A stretch of DNA of 64,000 nt, from positions 124,001-188,000 of the forward strand of contig OY725502.1 in NCBI GenBank assembly GCA_963281255.1, given 5' to 3'. A program made the position numbers and the translations under genes. The first letter of the stretch is position 1, and each line of letters starts with the position of its first letter. Shown piece by piece: positions 28,001 to 37,873 of this stretch. The notes beneath the pieces were generated by a model. It saw nothing but the letters and a program-made list of their open reading frames with translations. It made no database searches and was not told the DNA's origin. The stretch is from Aphrocallistes beatrix (Eukaryota > Porifera > Hexactinellida > Sceptrulophora > Aphrocallistidae).

Positions 28001-29315
28001 TGTAATATGTTTGAATGAATGTGGTATTCCTATTTTAGCAAGTGTACTTGTATAATGGCCTTAAATGAATTTATTCTTCGTAGGCTTCATTTTCATTCAA
28101 ATTCTTCCATGCAACGTTTTCTTTATATTTCTCTATTTTCCATATCCAGACGTATAGGAGTGATTTTGCTTTCAACGTCTTTTTATTCGATACTATCATG
28201 CGAACGACTTTTGGCAGAATTCCTGTGTTGCAAATATGATTACAGTGAGACTAGGCCTTATCTATGCTCTAAAATATTGCTAACGTTCTGTATTGTACCT
28301 GTTCTGATACTCGTTGGAATATTTTGCCAATTGTTTCCATTTTCATTGATTGGCTTTTTCTTCGCACTGATCTATCAATTCATTCTACTCTCCTTTGCTG
28401 CGAGAAAGCTGAAGAGACTACTTTTTAATGGACTGTTCAATGCACAGAATTTGGAATCTCAGCCTCTTTGTGTCGTCAAATATTACAGAAGAGTATATTC
28501 GAACTTCAAATATTCTTTTAATTGCTTAATTTCTACAGACTTTGGGATATTCTATGACGTATATTCATTATATTATCATGATGATTGCATACCTACCTCG
28601 TACATGACTTAGTACTATTCTTCTTGGCAGCGAAGAAAATGTTCGCTACTCACCCTCTGCTGATAAATATAACGCTTTTATTGCTGAGATTGAATTTATC
28701 GTCACAACTCTTGGGACCAGTTAACACATAATAACTTACTTGTTGGTATCAATTCGATTAAATTATTTGCCTCATGATATGCCCAAATTCTCCAAATCAC
28801 AAAGAAATGCAATATTTTACGAAACAAAGCGTTTGATCGCCGTGCAGCGCAAGAGAAGCGCGCTTGTACTAATTATATCATTTAACTGTGAACTCTGATA
28901 AATCTGGGAAATATTCAGGTCTGAAGTGTACTGATTTATACGGAAGCACCTGTGTTTAGTTGAAGAACCAGCTCATTAAAATACTACATGTATGTATTCA
29001 AATAGTTAAGTCATATTTACCTGAATAGAATCTTTTTCGAAAACAATAAATCCTGGGATTACTCCATCTTTATTCGGAATAGATTTTCCTTCTTGAAAAT
29101 CGCTCTTAGCACTTTCGTCCCTTTTTACAGCTGCGTACATTTCTTCTAATTTCGAGGTTGTGTCAGAAGAGTTACCAAAAGTCTCTACAATATGAAATAG
29201 CACCCGATTAATATCCTCAATAGTGATTGAGTCAAAATCTCCTCTAGTCATCATATCCATCAGATCTTCACAAGATCTTTCATCTTTTTCCGTCACTAAT
29301 CCTTCCATTGAAATT
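22099..29315 (-). CDS. Ankyrin-repeat TRP-like cation channel, gene 2 (1178 aa, intact)
   Basis: The exon series of gene 1 recurs in inverted orientation. Exons are 29315-29021 (1a, ATG at 29308), 26970-26588 (2a), 25908-25617 (1b, alternative in-phase start 25899), 25160-24781 (2b) and 24292-22099 (3). Phases 0, 2, 0, 2 sum to 3537 bases with no stop. The protein has two copies of the helical unit plus ankyrin module, exon-3 ankyrin-like repeats, a six-segment membrane domain (FTGLFWFDQERTTSYDLRR extracellular loop, SGIIFLLDGGPGNEE pore), SNILIAQLSQTYAEV after S6, and a coiled coil ending LSLLKQSSPTAATL. The 2.0 kb intron between 1a and 2a contains a plus-strand membrane-protein-like frame and transposon pieces. 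It is likely expressed from the leader exon at 29743-29840. Function is as for gene 1, by inference. Confidence 0.8.
24335..24435. repeat. Short tandem of an accgaataat(ttggtca) phrase
   Basis: In the intron between exons 2b and 3 of gene 2 the phrase accgaataatttggtcaacc is repeated about four times with variants. The same phrase in reverse orientation is at 35097-35180 in gene 3. It may be the end of a mobile element or an expanding microsatellite-like unit. Confidence 0.5.
26034..26315. repeat. Dispersed repeat with internal 31-base tandem
   Basis: A dispersed repeat (atgtcagtcgacaga, related to 3298 and 21196) runs to ggctatacat. Its middle (26086-26166) is a 31-base unit, gcttgtattatagaatg and on, repeated 2.6 times. 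It lies in the intron between exons 2a and 1b of channel gene 2. Confidence 0.6.
27000..27126. mobile_element. Short palindromic element with gcgcgctt end
   Basis: The inverted arms gcttcgcttgcttgcgctg and cagcgcaagcaagcgaagcg enclose a second inverted pair (ccagctggcggac / gtatccgccagctg). The ends match the termini of the 1.1 kb fold-back element at 36618. It lies in the first coding intron of channel gene 2. Confidence 0.6.
27631..27787. mobile_element. hAT-like miniature element, gcatgcctaatt family
   Basis: The left end is gggcatgcctaatttacggg and the right end ttaagcatacccc. The interior repeats cgggacgggac and gtaaattaggca. The flanks cagcttat and cagctata suggest a target duplication. 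Relatives are at 42397-42483 and as a fragment near 8008. Confidence 0.6.
28019..28612 (+). pseudogene. Possible decayed membrane-protein gene (ABCG-like transmembrane part), nested
   Basis: An open frame of 197 residues lies antisense inside the 2 kb intron of channel gene 2. It is rich in aromatic and hydrophobic residues with two or three likely membrane spans (ISLFSISRRIGVILLS, CSKILLTFCIVPVLILVGIF, LIGFFFALIYQFILLSF). The order of a CERLLAEFL segment, a tyrosine-rich stretch, a Yxx-SK turn and two spans resembles the transmembrane half of ABCG transporters. There is no ATPase domain, no clear start context and no neighbouring exon, so I read it as a gene fragment. The family assignment is weak. 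Confidence 0.3.
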
Positions 29316-29742
29316 CTATGAGAATAAGTTCCATCTCTGTAAAAATTAAGCATAACCAATGAATCAAAATTTATATATACAATGCTTGTACAAAGGAAGC
29401 ATAAATCGCTGAATAAGTGACCCCCAATCTTTTACTATATAAGTATATGCACACTTTGACTGAACTATGTTAACAACTTGAATATTCAGGCATTTGTATT
29501 GACCAGAATATTTGCAAGCATTTGAATTTGATAGAAGAATTGAACCCTGGACTCATCAACCAATGTTTCACCTTGGTCATGTGATTAATTGATCTTAGCA
29601 AAATGTCAGATCTATTCATGAAGAATGGTATCTGGGTAACTTTTAAATCAGATTTTCCCCATTGTTGTCCTCACCATAATAATAATGATGATGATAATGA
29701 TGGCACAGTTATATTTAAAGCTATTTAAACAATTAAAATCAC

Positions 29743-29840
29743 CTGAATCCAAATAAAATTAAATACTGTTCAGTGTATTTGAATGAATGTAGATAGATGT
29801 AATTCTGAATACAGCCAATCCGCATTAGTTCTATTTATAC
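29743..29840 (-). promoter_or_regulatory. Promoter and non-coding leader exon of channel gene 2 (inferred)
   Basis: On the minus strand GTATAAATAG (29839-29830) is followed by ttggctgtattcagaatta, ctacattcattcaaatac and tttggattcag|gtga, with the donor at 29742. No ATG lies in the leader. The same block occurs before genes 1 and 3. The partner acceptor is ctcatag at 29316-29322, seven bases before the start codon. Confidence 0.6.
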
Positions 29841-29850
29841 AGAATTCCTT

Positions 29851-30779
29851 GTACTGTATATGCTATGTTACCGAGTCCAATTTGTTGAGTCGAACAGTAT
29901 AATATTCCTAATACTACGAGCTGTTAAAAATGACTAGGCGCTAGTACCTATTAACACTTTGGAACGATATTCAGACATTTACAAAACTGAGAACATTCAT
30001 TAGTCGAACATTGCAAGTTTATCATTCAATGGCATTGTATAGATACGATCTCGTGTGCATCACGAATTTCGCAGCTATATGAGACCATTCCTCACTATCT
30101 CACTATTAGAACCTGCTGATCCTAAACTATTGTACCATGCCTCACGAGTTGGAGCTATCACACGCTTTAGTTAGATTACAGATTGAGAGACCTGTAATAG
30201 TGTGTAATCCTTACTATTAAAACTTGATTAATGTTTACTTATAGCCGTGCAGCGAAAGCAAGTGAAGCGCGCTTGTGGTCTTATATGAGTTGGGAAGACC
30301 GCTAGTATATCTTTCCTAAAACGATACCTCTACTTGTATTTGAACCTATCATCGTGTTATAGTTCACATACAGTCGACTCCGCTTAATAAGGTCGCATCG
30401 ATCAAAGCACATTTTGTTCCGATCAAGCAGAAAACTCTATTAAATGAAAATATTTTGTATTATTTTCTATGTGTGGATAAGTATTCTGATTAAGCGGTTG
30501 ACCCGATAAACCAGTAGCACTGTTAATCGCAGTTTACTGTAGTTATTAAAGTAAAGTAAAGTTAGATTTATATACCCCCCGAATCCATGCTAATATGTTC
30601 TCAGGGGGTTTACAATCTCGGTGCGACGTCCGTCCATCCGCCCGTGCGAGTAACACAGATAGTTATTTGACAAAATAACATAGATACAATAATAGTTGAG
30701 TATATAGAGGGGAATATATGAAAATAATGCAGCATGCGTTGCAATACTTATGACTAACACACTAGTACAACAAATATAC
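29851..30779. other. Intergenic between channel genes 2 and 3
   Basis: No gene is seen. 30203-30274 is a deleted copy of the fold-back element (taatccttactattaaaac joined to a gcgcgcttgt end). 30371-30539 is a Tigger-like element. 30690-30779 matches the 3' flank of gene 2 (tatataaacc region, gactaacacactagtacaac). Confidence 0.5.
30371..30539. mobile_element. Tigger/pogo-like miniature element, family 1 copy 2
   Basis: The left end TA-CAGTCGACTCCGCTTAATA matches copies at 4406 and 62047. The right end is diverged (cagtttactg-TA), so this copy is older or partly converted. Confidence 0.6.
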
Positions 30780-33700
30780 CTATAGAGTAGCAGCAGTAGG
30801 AGAAGATTGCTTCAACAGACTTAAAAGCTCCTTCATCATCCCTTCCATATGTTCCATTCTCTTCTCGAAATCTAATTTCACTTCACCAATACTCTCCTTC
30901 ACACCTCCAATTTCCTTCCTCACATCCTGCTTTGTTTCTTCCTGTACTCTGCTAATATCCTCTTTAACACTACGAAACTCATCTGAGAATGTGTCTTTAT
31001 GAAATTCTAAAGCCAATTTAGTATCTTCATGATACTTTTCTATGCGATCATTTTAGATATTATATTCATTTGCGAGTTTCTCAATCATATTACGTTGGAG
31101 ATCAATTTCATAAAAGTTCTCCCAATCGTCTGGATTGAACTTCACCGCACTCCAACCAAACGTTCGTATACAGTCTCCAAAAAAGAAAGCAAGATTAGAG
31201 TCGAATTCCACGGATACAACCAGATCAAGCTTGAAAGGGAGAAATGCATTCTTCGTGACTTCCGCGTATGTCTGTGAAAGCTGTGCGATCAAGATGTTAG
31301 ACATAACAACAATTAGTGTGAATGCAAATCCAAGATACAACAAAGAGAATAAGAAGTTGGAATCTAGGAGACCGATCTCTTCGTTTCCAGGTCCCCCGTC
31401 CAGTAGGAAGATGATTCCAGATAGCAGTGGTCTCCTCAGATCATACGAACTGGTTCGCTCCTGATCGAACCAGAAGAGACCAGTGAATGAGTTGTTGGAA
31501 CAGTTGTCAGGTGGAACTATGGTTGTGGAATCTGGAGATACGTACATCTGTCTCGCAGCGAGATGGATTCCTCCAAGGTAAGCTAGGATTATGATGAGGA
31601 CGATTACAGAAAATTGTGTGATGTCATGCTTGAATATTTGAAAGATACTTTTCACATATGCTCCAAGAGATGGAATGATGCGAGTGTATTTGAATAGTCT
31701 GAGAGTGAACAAAATAATTGTGAAAGAAGCCAAAGTCCACTGAAAGGGACTGCTAGAAAGTCGGAAAATGACGAGGAAAAATAGAAATATCAGACCGAGA
31801 ACATCAATGATGTTAAATATTCCGAAGTATGCTCTTAGTAATGGAATTAGTTGTCCGAGAAAGGTAAATAAATTTTCAATTCCATCTTCTTTATCTAGTA
31901 ATACTTTGAAGAGGTTTTTAGTTTTAAATTCCTTACTGCTGAATCGGATTAAAATAATTACAAACTCCAAGCACTCATCTACTGCGAATAGAATTCCATA
32001 GACTAGAACGACTACTTCACAGACAGCACGTAAAGCTCCAAAGCTACCAGTATAACTGAACAACGCATCATCACACACTGGTAAGACGCATTAAATAATG
32101 CAAAGTACAGCGATGGTAGGAATATGCAGTACAGTACGAATGTTAGAATGTACCACAGTCTGTATTTAACCAGTTTTTTTTTAACCATTTCACTAACCAC
32201 TGGATGGAATTTTACTTTAGAATCTTCACAGTTATTCAATTTATGTAGGAGACTAGGTAATATAGAATCATCCTGTTCCCTTGAATTCCCATGATTCCTC
32301 ATTTTTTCAACCGAGTTCAGAAAACCCACGTTAATTGTGATGAAATTCGGATTATTTTCCTTACCTAGGATCACAGCTTTGTCGAACAGCTTCTTCATAC
32401 ATTTGTATTTCTTCTCTTCCAGTAGGATGTGATAGATTTGGTGGTGGGAAAAATTTATATCTTCTATGTCAAAGAAGTCTATAAGGAACATAAAATTCTC
32501 CTCACATCTTCGACCAGCGAATTCAAGTAAGTTGCTATTCGAATATTTTGGTTCAGAGAGTAGTATTTTTTGGATTTCGGATTTATTTTTATTTTTTGAT
32601 AGATACTTGAAGAATACTTTCATACATCGAGAACAATTATGATGTAACAGTTCGTTAATAAATTCTATTATTGCATCCGATTCTAAGGATCCACAAAACT
32701 CTAAAAGAGTAGGGAGAGTGATGAGAGCTTCTTTATCTGAAAATAAACCAGTAAATGGGTATAGCGATTTGAGGTCAACAATTTCGATTTCATTTTTATT
32801 ATGCAAGAGCAGCAGTAACGAGGATAGCTGTTTTTCTACTATAGCTAGTCGCAATAGAGATGTGTCCTTAACTTGAAATCCTTTTTCTATGAGTATTTCC
32901 ATGATACGAGTACACCCACGCTCTATAGCCCATCTCATTAAATAATCTGTCATTCCTTCAATCAGATGGAACTCAGGGTCTTGTAAAGCACGCCTAGAGA
33001 ATAATATTGGAATAACATTCACTCCAATTGTATACTGCAATGTAAGGGAAGACATTTTTTTGTGTTTTCTGCGGGACGTGCCAACTAACCAGGAACTACT
33101 CCCCGCTATGATTTAAAAGGTTTTCAATTGTCACGAGCTACTAATTACGGAATATTTGCATGGAACTTAAGTAAAGTAAGTACTCATTCACATCAGTTTT
33201 CACAAACTCATACGAGGATACTACTCATCGAGCAGGATTTGGGTGACTATGAAAATTAATTATATTATCCACCGGGGTTACCATAGTTTCTCTAGAATTA
33301 TTTCGCTGATGCGGGCCTCTTACGGGTCTAAATTATTTCTGCCCAATGACTCAGTTGCAGGCTGCGGGCTAGGCCAGTTTAATATTGAGGCTCGCGATCA
33401 CATATTTTGGCCCGCGTGCAACTCTGTCTAAGGATCAGCACTAAAACCACATAAAATTTGTAAAAGCTACTTTGTCTAAAATCTATGCAATTGGATTTAG
33501 TTATAATCATGTTATGGACTCACTTGATAAACTCTATGTCTTGGGTACTTGCAGCGCCCATAGTCCATGCAGCATGTAGAAGTCTATTTTCCTTTTTATA
33601 TCTGTCGCCTCCTATTTCAATCAACTCTTCTGCGATTTCTATATTTTGATACTTAAGTGCGTAATGGAGAGATTCAAATCCTTTCGAGTTTACATGGAGT

Positions 33701-36310
33701 ATGTCGATATTTGCTTCCAATAAAACTTTCAGATTTAGATCGTATTTGCAGACTGTGTCAAGTGGAGTCAGTCCATCAGAGTTCTCTTTGTATAGAGGAT
33801 AACCTTGTTCTATCAAGTATTCTGCAAGAGAGTCGTTTTCAATCCTCAAAGCATAGTGGAGTGCTGATCCCAATATTGTATCATAACGCTCATCTTTCCA
33901 AGTCAATCCCATCGAGTAGAATCTGTAAAAATATTTAAATGTTGAATCTCAATTCATAAAACCTCAATTTTTAAACACGATGGTTCTGGTAGTATTATAT
34001 CTCTTTCAGGTTGACACCCTTGAAAACAAATAAAATTTATGTTGAATAATTGTGTATAATCTGTTCTGGCTGCACCAAATATTCTAGAAATATTTGATAT
34101 CTACTGATTACCAGGGTTTAATTGCTACTTTTTAGTGCAGTTCCTAGTATAGGAGATGCTTTATGTCATGATCGGCGTGGGATGTCCGTTGGTCCGCATG
34201 CTCGCTCCTGGAAATTTGATTGAACCACCGTAACCTAGCTAACCCAACTAATATAGGTAGCAGGTAAAACAACAGTAGTAATTAATGTTATAAAATGTAT
34301 CAGAGCTAATAGAAAGTATCCTATTATCTGTCAGATACAGTCAAATTTGAATGTCTAACTGTAACGGTTTTCAAGATGTAGACTCAAATAGTATAAATAC
34401 GTTTCCATTGCAACGCAGGAATGTGTGAAATCTTATATTAATCTGTAATTACAGCATGCATATTACCTTTATAGAACTTATATCGTTAGGGATAAATCCT
34501 GGTATTACTCCATCTATTTTCGTTTGAATTGATTTTCCTTCTTGTAATTTCTTTTCAGCACTTTTTCCACTTTTTGCAGCTGCATCGAATATTTTTTCTA
34601 ATAGTTTGTATGGAGTGGAATCAGGATCCACAATATGAGAAAGCACAAGATTGATATCCTCAATAGAGATAGAGTCAAAATATCCTCCAATCATCTTATC
34701 TTTCAGTTTTTCACATTTTTTGTCACTTATTTGTAATTCGTCACGCATAGTAAATCTATAAGAATTATTCTATGAAATTTATCTGAAAAGTTAGAGTAGA
34801 ATAGCATTTTTATAGCAATCAGCTACACTATGTCAATGACTATATATGCTGCTTGACAACCCAAATATTAGTTGTCTATATTAACCAACAACAACAACAA
34901 CAACAACAACAACACCGATAATGGCTCACATAATCGGGTTTTAGGCAAACCTGGACAGATAAAGGAGGAACCCTTTCGATTAAGCAATTATACAGTCCCC
35001 CTGAAATATGCTCCTAATCTCAAATCCAATCAAGTTTCATACACTTACATAAGTAATCCTTACCATGGCCCATCGCCTACAATCCTTACTATTATTGGTT
35101 GACCAAATTATTCTGTTGACTAAATTATTCGGTTGACTAAATTATTCGGTTAACTAAATTATTCAGTTGACCAAATTTCGTAGTGACTTATAGAGACTTC
35201 TAGCATCTAGATTCATCATCATCATCATCATCTCACATGCTTTATTCTACTGAAATAATTCAACAATTTTTGTTTCACAAGAACCAATATAGGTTCGAGG
35301 AACAAAGATTATGCGAATATTCGTGCATAAAATCAATGCATTACGGGTGTAGTAATATAGTTATGAACTCACTTGATCCACTTGAAGTAGTCTGATCTTA
35401 CAGCGTCGAAAATTCTACCGTATTTTCTATATCTGTCTCCTCCTCTTTCAATCAACTGTTCCGCGATTTTTACATTTTGATACTTAAGTGCGTAATGGAG
35501 AGATTCAAAACCTTTTGAGTTTACATGGTGTATGTCAATATTTTTTGTTTCCAATAATATTTTCAGATTTAGATTGTATTTGCAGATTGTGTCAAGTGGA
35601 GTCAGTCCATCAGAGTTTTCTTTGTATAGAGGATAACCTTGTTCTATCAAGTATTCTGCAAGAGAGTCATTCTCGGTCTCCAAAGCAAAGTGGAGTGCTG
35701 ATCCCGAAAGTGTATTATAACACTCATCTTTCAAGTCAATCCCATCAAGTAGAATCTGTAAAAAATTTGAATGTTAAGTCTCAACTCTTAAAGCTCAATC
35801 CTTAAACACGATGGTTTTCTGGTCATAATATTCTCACAGGCCAACACTTTTAAGTTCCAGCTGGACCAAATATTCTAGAAATATTTGATCTGTACTGAAT
35901 TCCGGTCTGATGTGTCCACTGATTTAAACGGTAAGCATCTGCATTTAGTTTAAGAACCTGTTCATTAATATACGACATGTATGCATGTATATGTATGGAA
36001 TTAAATAAGCCATATTACCTTCATAGAATCTTTTTCGAAAACAAAAAATCCTGGGATTACTCCGTCTTTATTTGGAATAGATTTTCCTTCTTGAAAATTG
36101 CTCTTAGTTCTTTCGTCCTGTTTTGCAGCTGCATCGAATATTTCTTGTAATTTCGAGGTTGAAATGGAATGAGAAGGGTCAGCAATATGAAATAGCACCC
36201 GATTGATTCCCTCAATAGAGATTGAGTCAAAATCTCCTCTAGTCATCATATCCATCAGATCTTCACAAGATCTTTCATCTTCTTCCGTTACTGATCCTGC
36301 CATAAGAATC
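30780..36310 (-). pseudogene. Ankyrin-repeat TRP-like channel, gene 3, inactivated
   Basis: It has the same five-exon plan as genes 1 and 2: 36310-36019 (1a, ATG at 36303), 35755-35373 (2a), 34755-34467 (1b), 33922-33524 (2b) and 32993-30780 (3). Three lesions are visible relative to gene 2. One base is inserted in exon 2b (cttTCCaag versus ctttcaag, near 33898), which gives an early stop. Two bases are inserted in a CA run near 32075 (tcacacac versus tcacac), shifting the frame before the S1-S2 region. A TTG-to-TAA change near 31046-31050 stops the frame before the coiled coil. Exon 2b also has six extra codons (AAWTMGAASTQD region). The splice sites and leader exon are still present. If these lesions are real and not assembly errors, no full channel can be made. 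Exons 1a-2a remain open. Confidence 0.75.
34870..35180. repeat. (CAA)n run and gttgaccaaatt tandem in gene 3 intron
   Basis: 34884-34913 is about ten CAA/ACA units. 35095-35180 repeats ggttgactaaattattc four times, the mirror of 24335-24435. A (CAT)n run follows at about 35214-35231. All are non-coding, in the intron between exons 2a and 1b. Confidence 0.6.
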
Positions 36311-36495
36311 CTATAAGAATAATTCTATGAAATAATCTGAATTGTCAGAGTGGAATAGGAATCTCAGCTACAATCAGTCAATGGCTACATGCAAATTTCA
36401 AAACCAAAAATTGATTGTTTATATTTGAATGAAGCGACCAAGGCCAATATTAGGTATCTTGCCTGTCCTGTCTCTGCAAAAATTAGACATATCCA

Positions 36496-36496
<1 letters not shown>

Positions 36497-36585
<89 letters not shown>
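36497..36585. repeat. (TAA)n microsatellite
   Basis: About 29 perfect TAA units followed by (ATC)n-type sequence to 36608. It lies immediately beside the end of the fold-back element, within the leader intron of channel gene 3. Long Ile or Tyr frames here are artefacts of the repeat. Confidence 0.9.
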
Positions 36586-36617
36586 TGTAATCATCATCAT
36601 CATCATAATCATAATAA

Positions 36618-37722
36618 CAAGCGCGCTTCGCTTGCTTGCGCTGCGCGACTATCGGACACTTTGTGTCCGCCAGAGGCACCCTGTGCGCGCCTGTGTTCAC
36701 CATTGATTAATTATAAGGCAAATAATATCTTTAAATACGTCTGTCCTGCTGTTATAATCGATATCGCACGAAAAATCACCAAATTTATCAATTTTTAAAA
36801 TTTGGATGAGTAATGATGACGTCATAACAGAGTGATGAGTCATCATTTTTTGATAATAGTTGTATCATATGTGAGGTATGTTAGTATACATATTCTATTA
36901 AATTTCAGCTATCTCCTATAAGAGCTGAATTATGCTCGAAAAACTGTATTGCTTAACTTTTAAAAATGTGACAATGACGTCATAATCCCATGATGAGTCG
37001 ACATTTTCGTCTGAGCTCAGAACTTACTGGAGCCATAGCCAAAAGACTCCCACATGCCAAAAATCAGCTTTCTACGCCTGGCAGTTTCTTCAATCAATTC
37101 GTTACAGATATATATATAGATTAATCGAGTTTTAATAGTAAGGATAATCATCCTTACTATTAAAACTCGATTAATGTAAATTTATTTATTTATTTGTTTA
37201 TTTATTTATATATATATATATATATCTGTAACGAATTGATTGAAGAAACTGCCGGGCGTAGAAAGCTGATTTTTGGCATGTGGGAGTATTTTTGGCTATG
37301 GCTCCAGTAAGTTCTGAGCTCAGAGCAAAATGTCGACTCATCATGGAGTTATGACGTCATTGTCACATTTTTAAAAGTTAAGCAACACAGTTATTCGAGC
37401 ATAACTCAGCCATTATAGGAGATAGATGGTTGAAATTTTAATAGAATATGTATACTAACATGCGTCACATATGATACAACTATCGTCAAAAAATGATGAG
37501 TCATCACTTTGTTATGACGTCATCATTACTCATCAAAATTTAAAAATTGACAAATTTGGTGATTTTTCGAGTGATATCGATTTTAAAACTAAGATGGACA
37601 TATTTAGAGATGATAAATCCCTTATAATTAACCAATTTCACCCCCAGGCGACCGAAGGGAGCCTCCGGCGGACACGAAGTGTCCGCCAGCTGCGCAGCGC
37701 AAGCAAGCGAAGCGCGCTTGTA
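36618..37722. mobile_element. 1.1 kb palindromic fold-back element
   Basis: Two arms of roughly 500 bases are inverted around 37120-37215. They begin and end with aagcgcgcttcgcttgcttg and its mirror, then gcggacac-ttgtgtccgcc hairpins. A paired tgatgacgtcataaca and tgacaatgacgtcata follow, then gagctcagaacttactgg and tcttcaatcaattcgttac. The centre is tccttactattaaaactcga and AT repeats. The arms are about 90% alike. There is no protein-coding capacity. A half copy is at 3465-3884, and short derivatives are at 27000, 28843 and 30203. The class is uncertain (fold-back MITE, or a Helitron-like non-autonomous element given the terminal hairpin). Confidence 0.7.
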
Positions 37723-37773
37723 ATCATAATAATGGTATAGCTATATTTAAAGCCATTAAACAATTAAACTCAC

Positions 37774-37873
37774 TTGAATCTAAATAAACTTGAATACTAG
37801 TTGAGTGTATTTGAATGAATGTAGCTAGATGTAATTCTGAATATACAACCAACCATACTATTTCTATTTATAC
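37774..37873 (-). promoter_or_regulatory. Promoter and leader exon of channel gene 3 (inferred)
   Basis: On the minus strand GTATAAATAG (37873-37864) is followed by gttggttgtatattcagaat, ctacattcattcaaataca and tttagattcaa|gtgag. It is the third copy of the block found before genes 1 and 2. It is separated from exon 1a by the fold-back element and the TAA array, which lengthen the leader intron to about 1.46 kb. Confidence 0.55.

Larger units (their letters stand above)
13672..29850. repeat. Large inverted duplication carrying channel genes 1 and 2
   Basis: The plus-strand arm (13672-21140) and minus-strand arm (29850-21860) share the same order of leader exon, coding exons 1a, 2a, 1b, 2b and 3, and about 230 bases of 3' flank. 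The 3' flanks match in reverse complement, for example ttcagatttactattgatag at 21037-21056 and its mirror near 21945-21964, and gattagatcaagtaat at 21099 and its mirror near 21891. The spacer is about 0.7 kb. Intron lengths and transposons differ between arms, so the event is not very recent. Confidence 0.7.

Noticed and set aside
34872-35102. Asn-rich open frame
   Set aside because: Product of the (CAA)n run in an intron of channel gene 3.
36389-36706. Long Ile- or Tyr-rich frames on both strands
   Set aside because: Created by the (TAA)n microsatellite.
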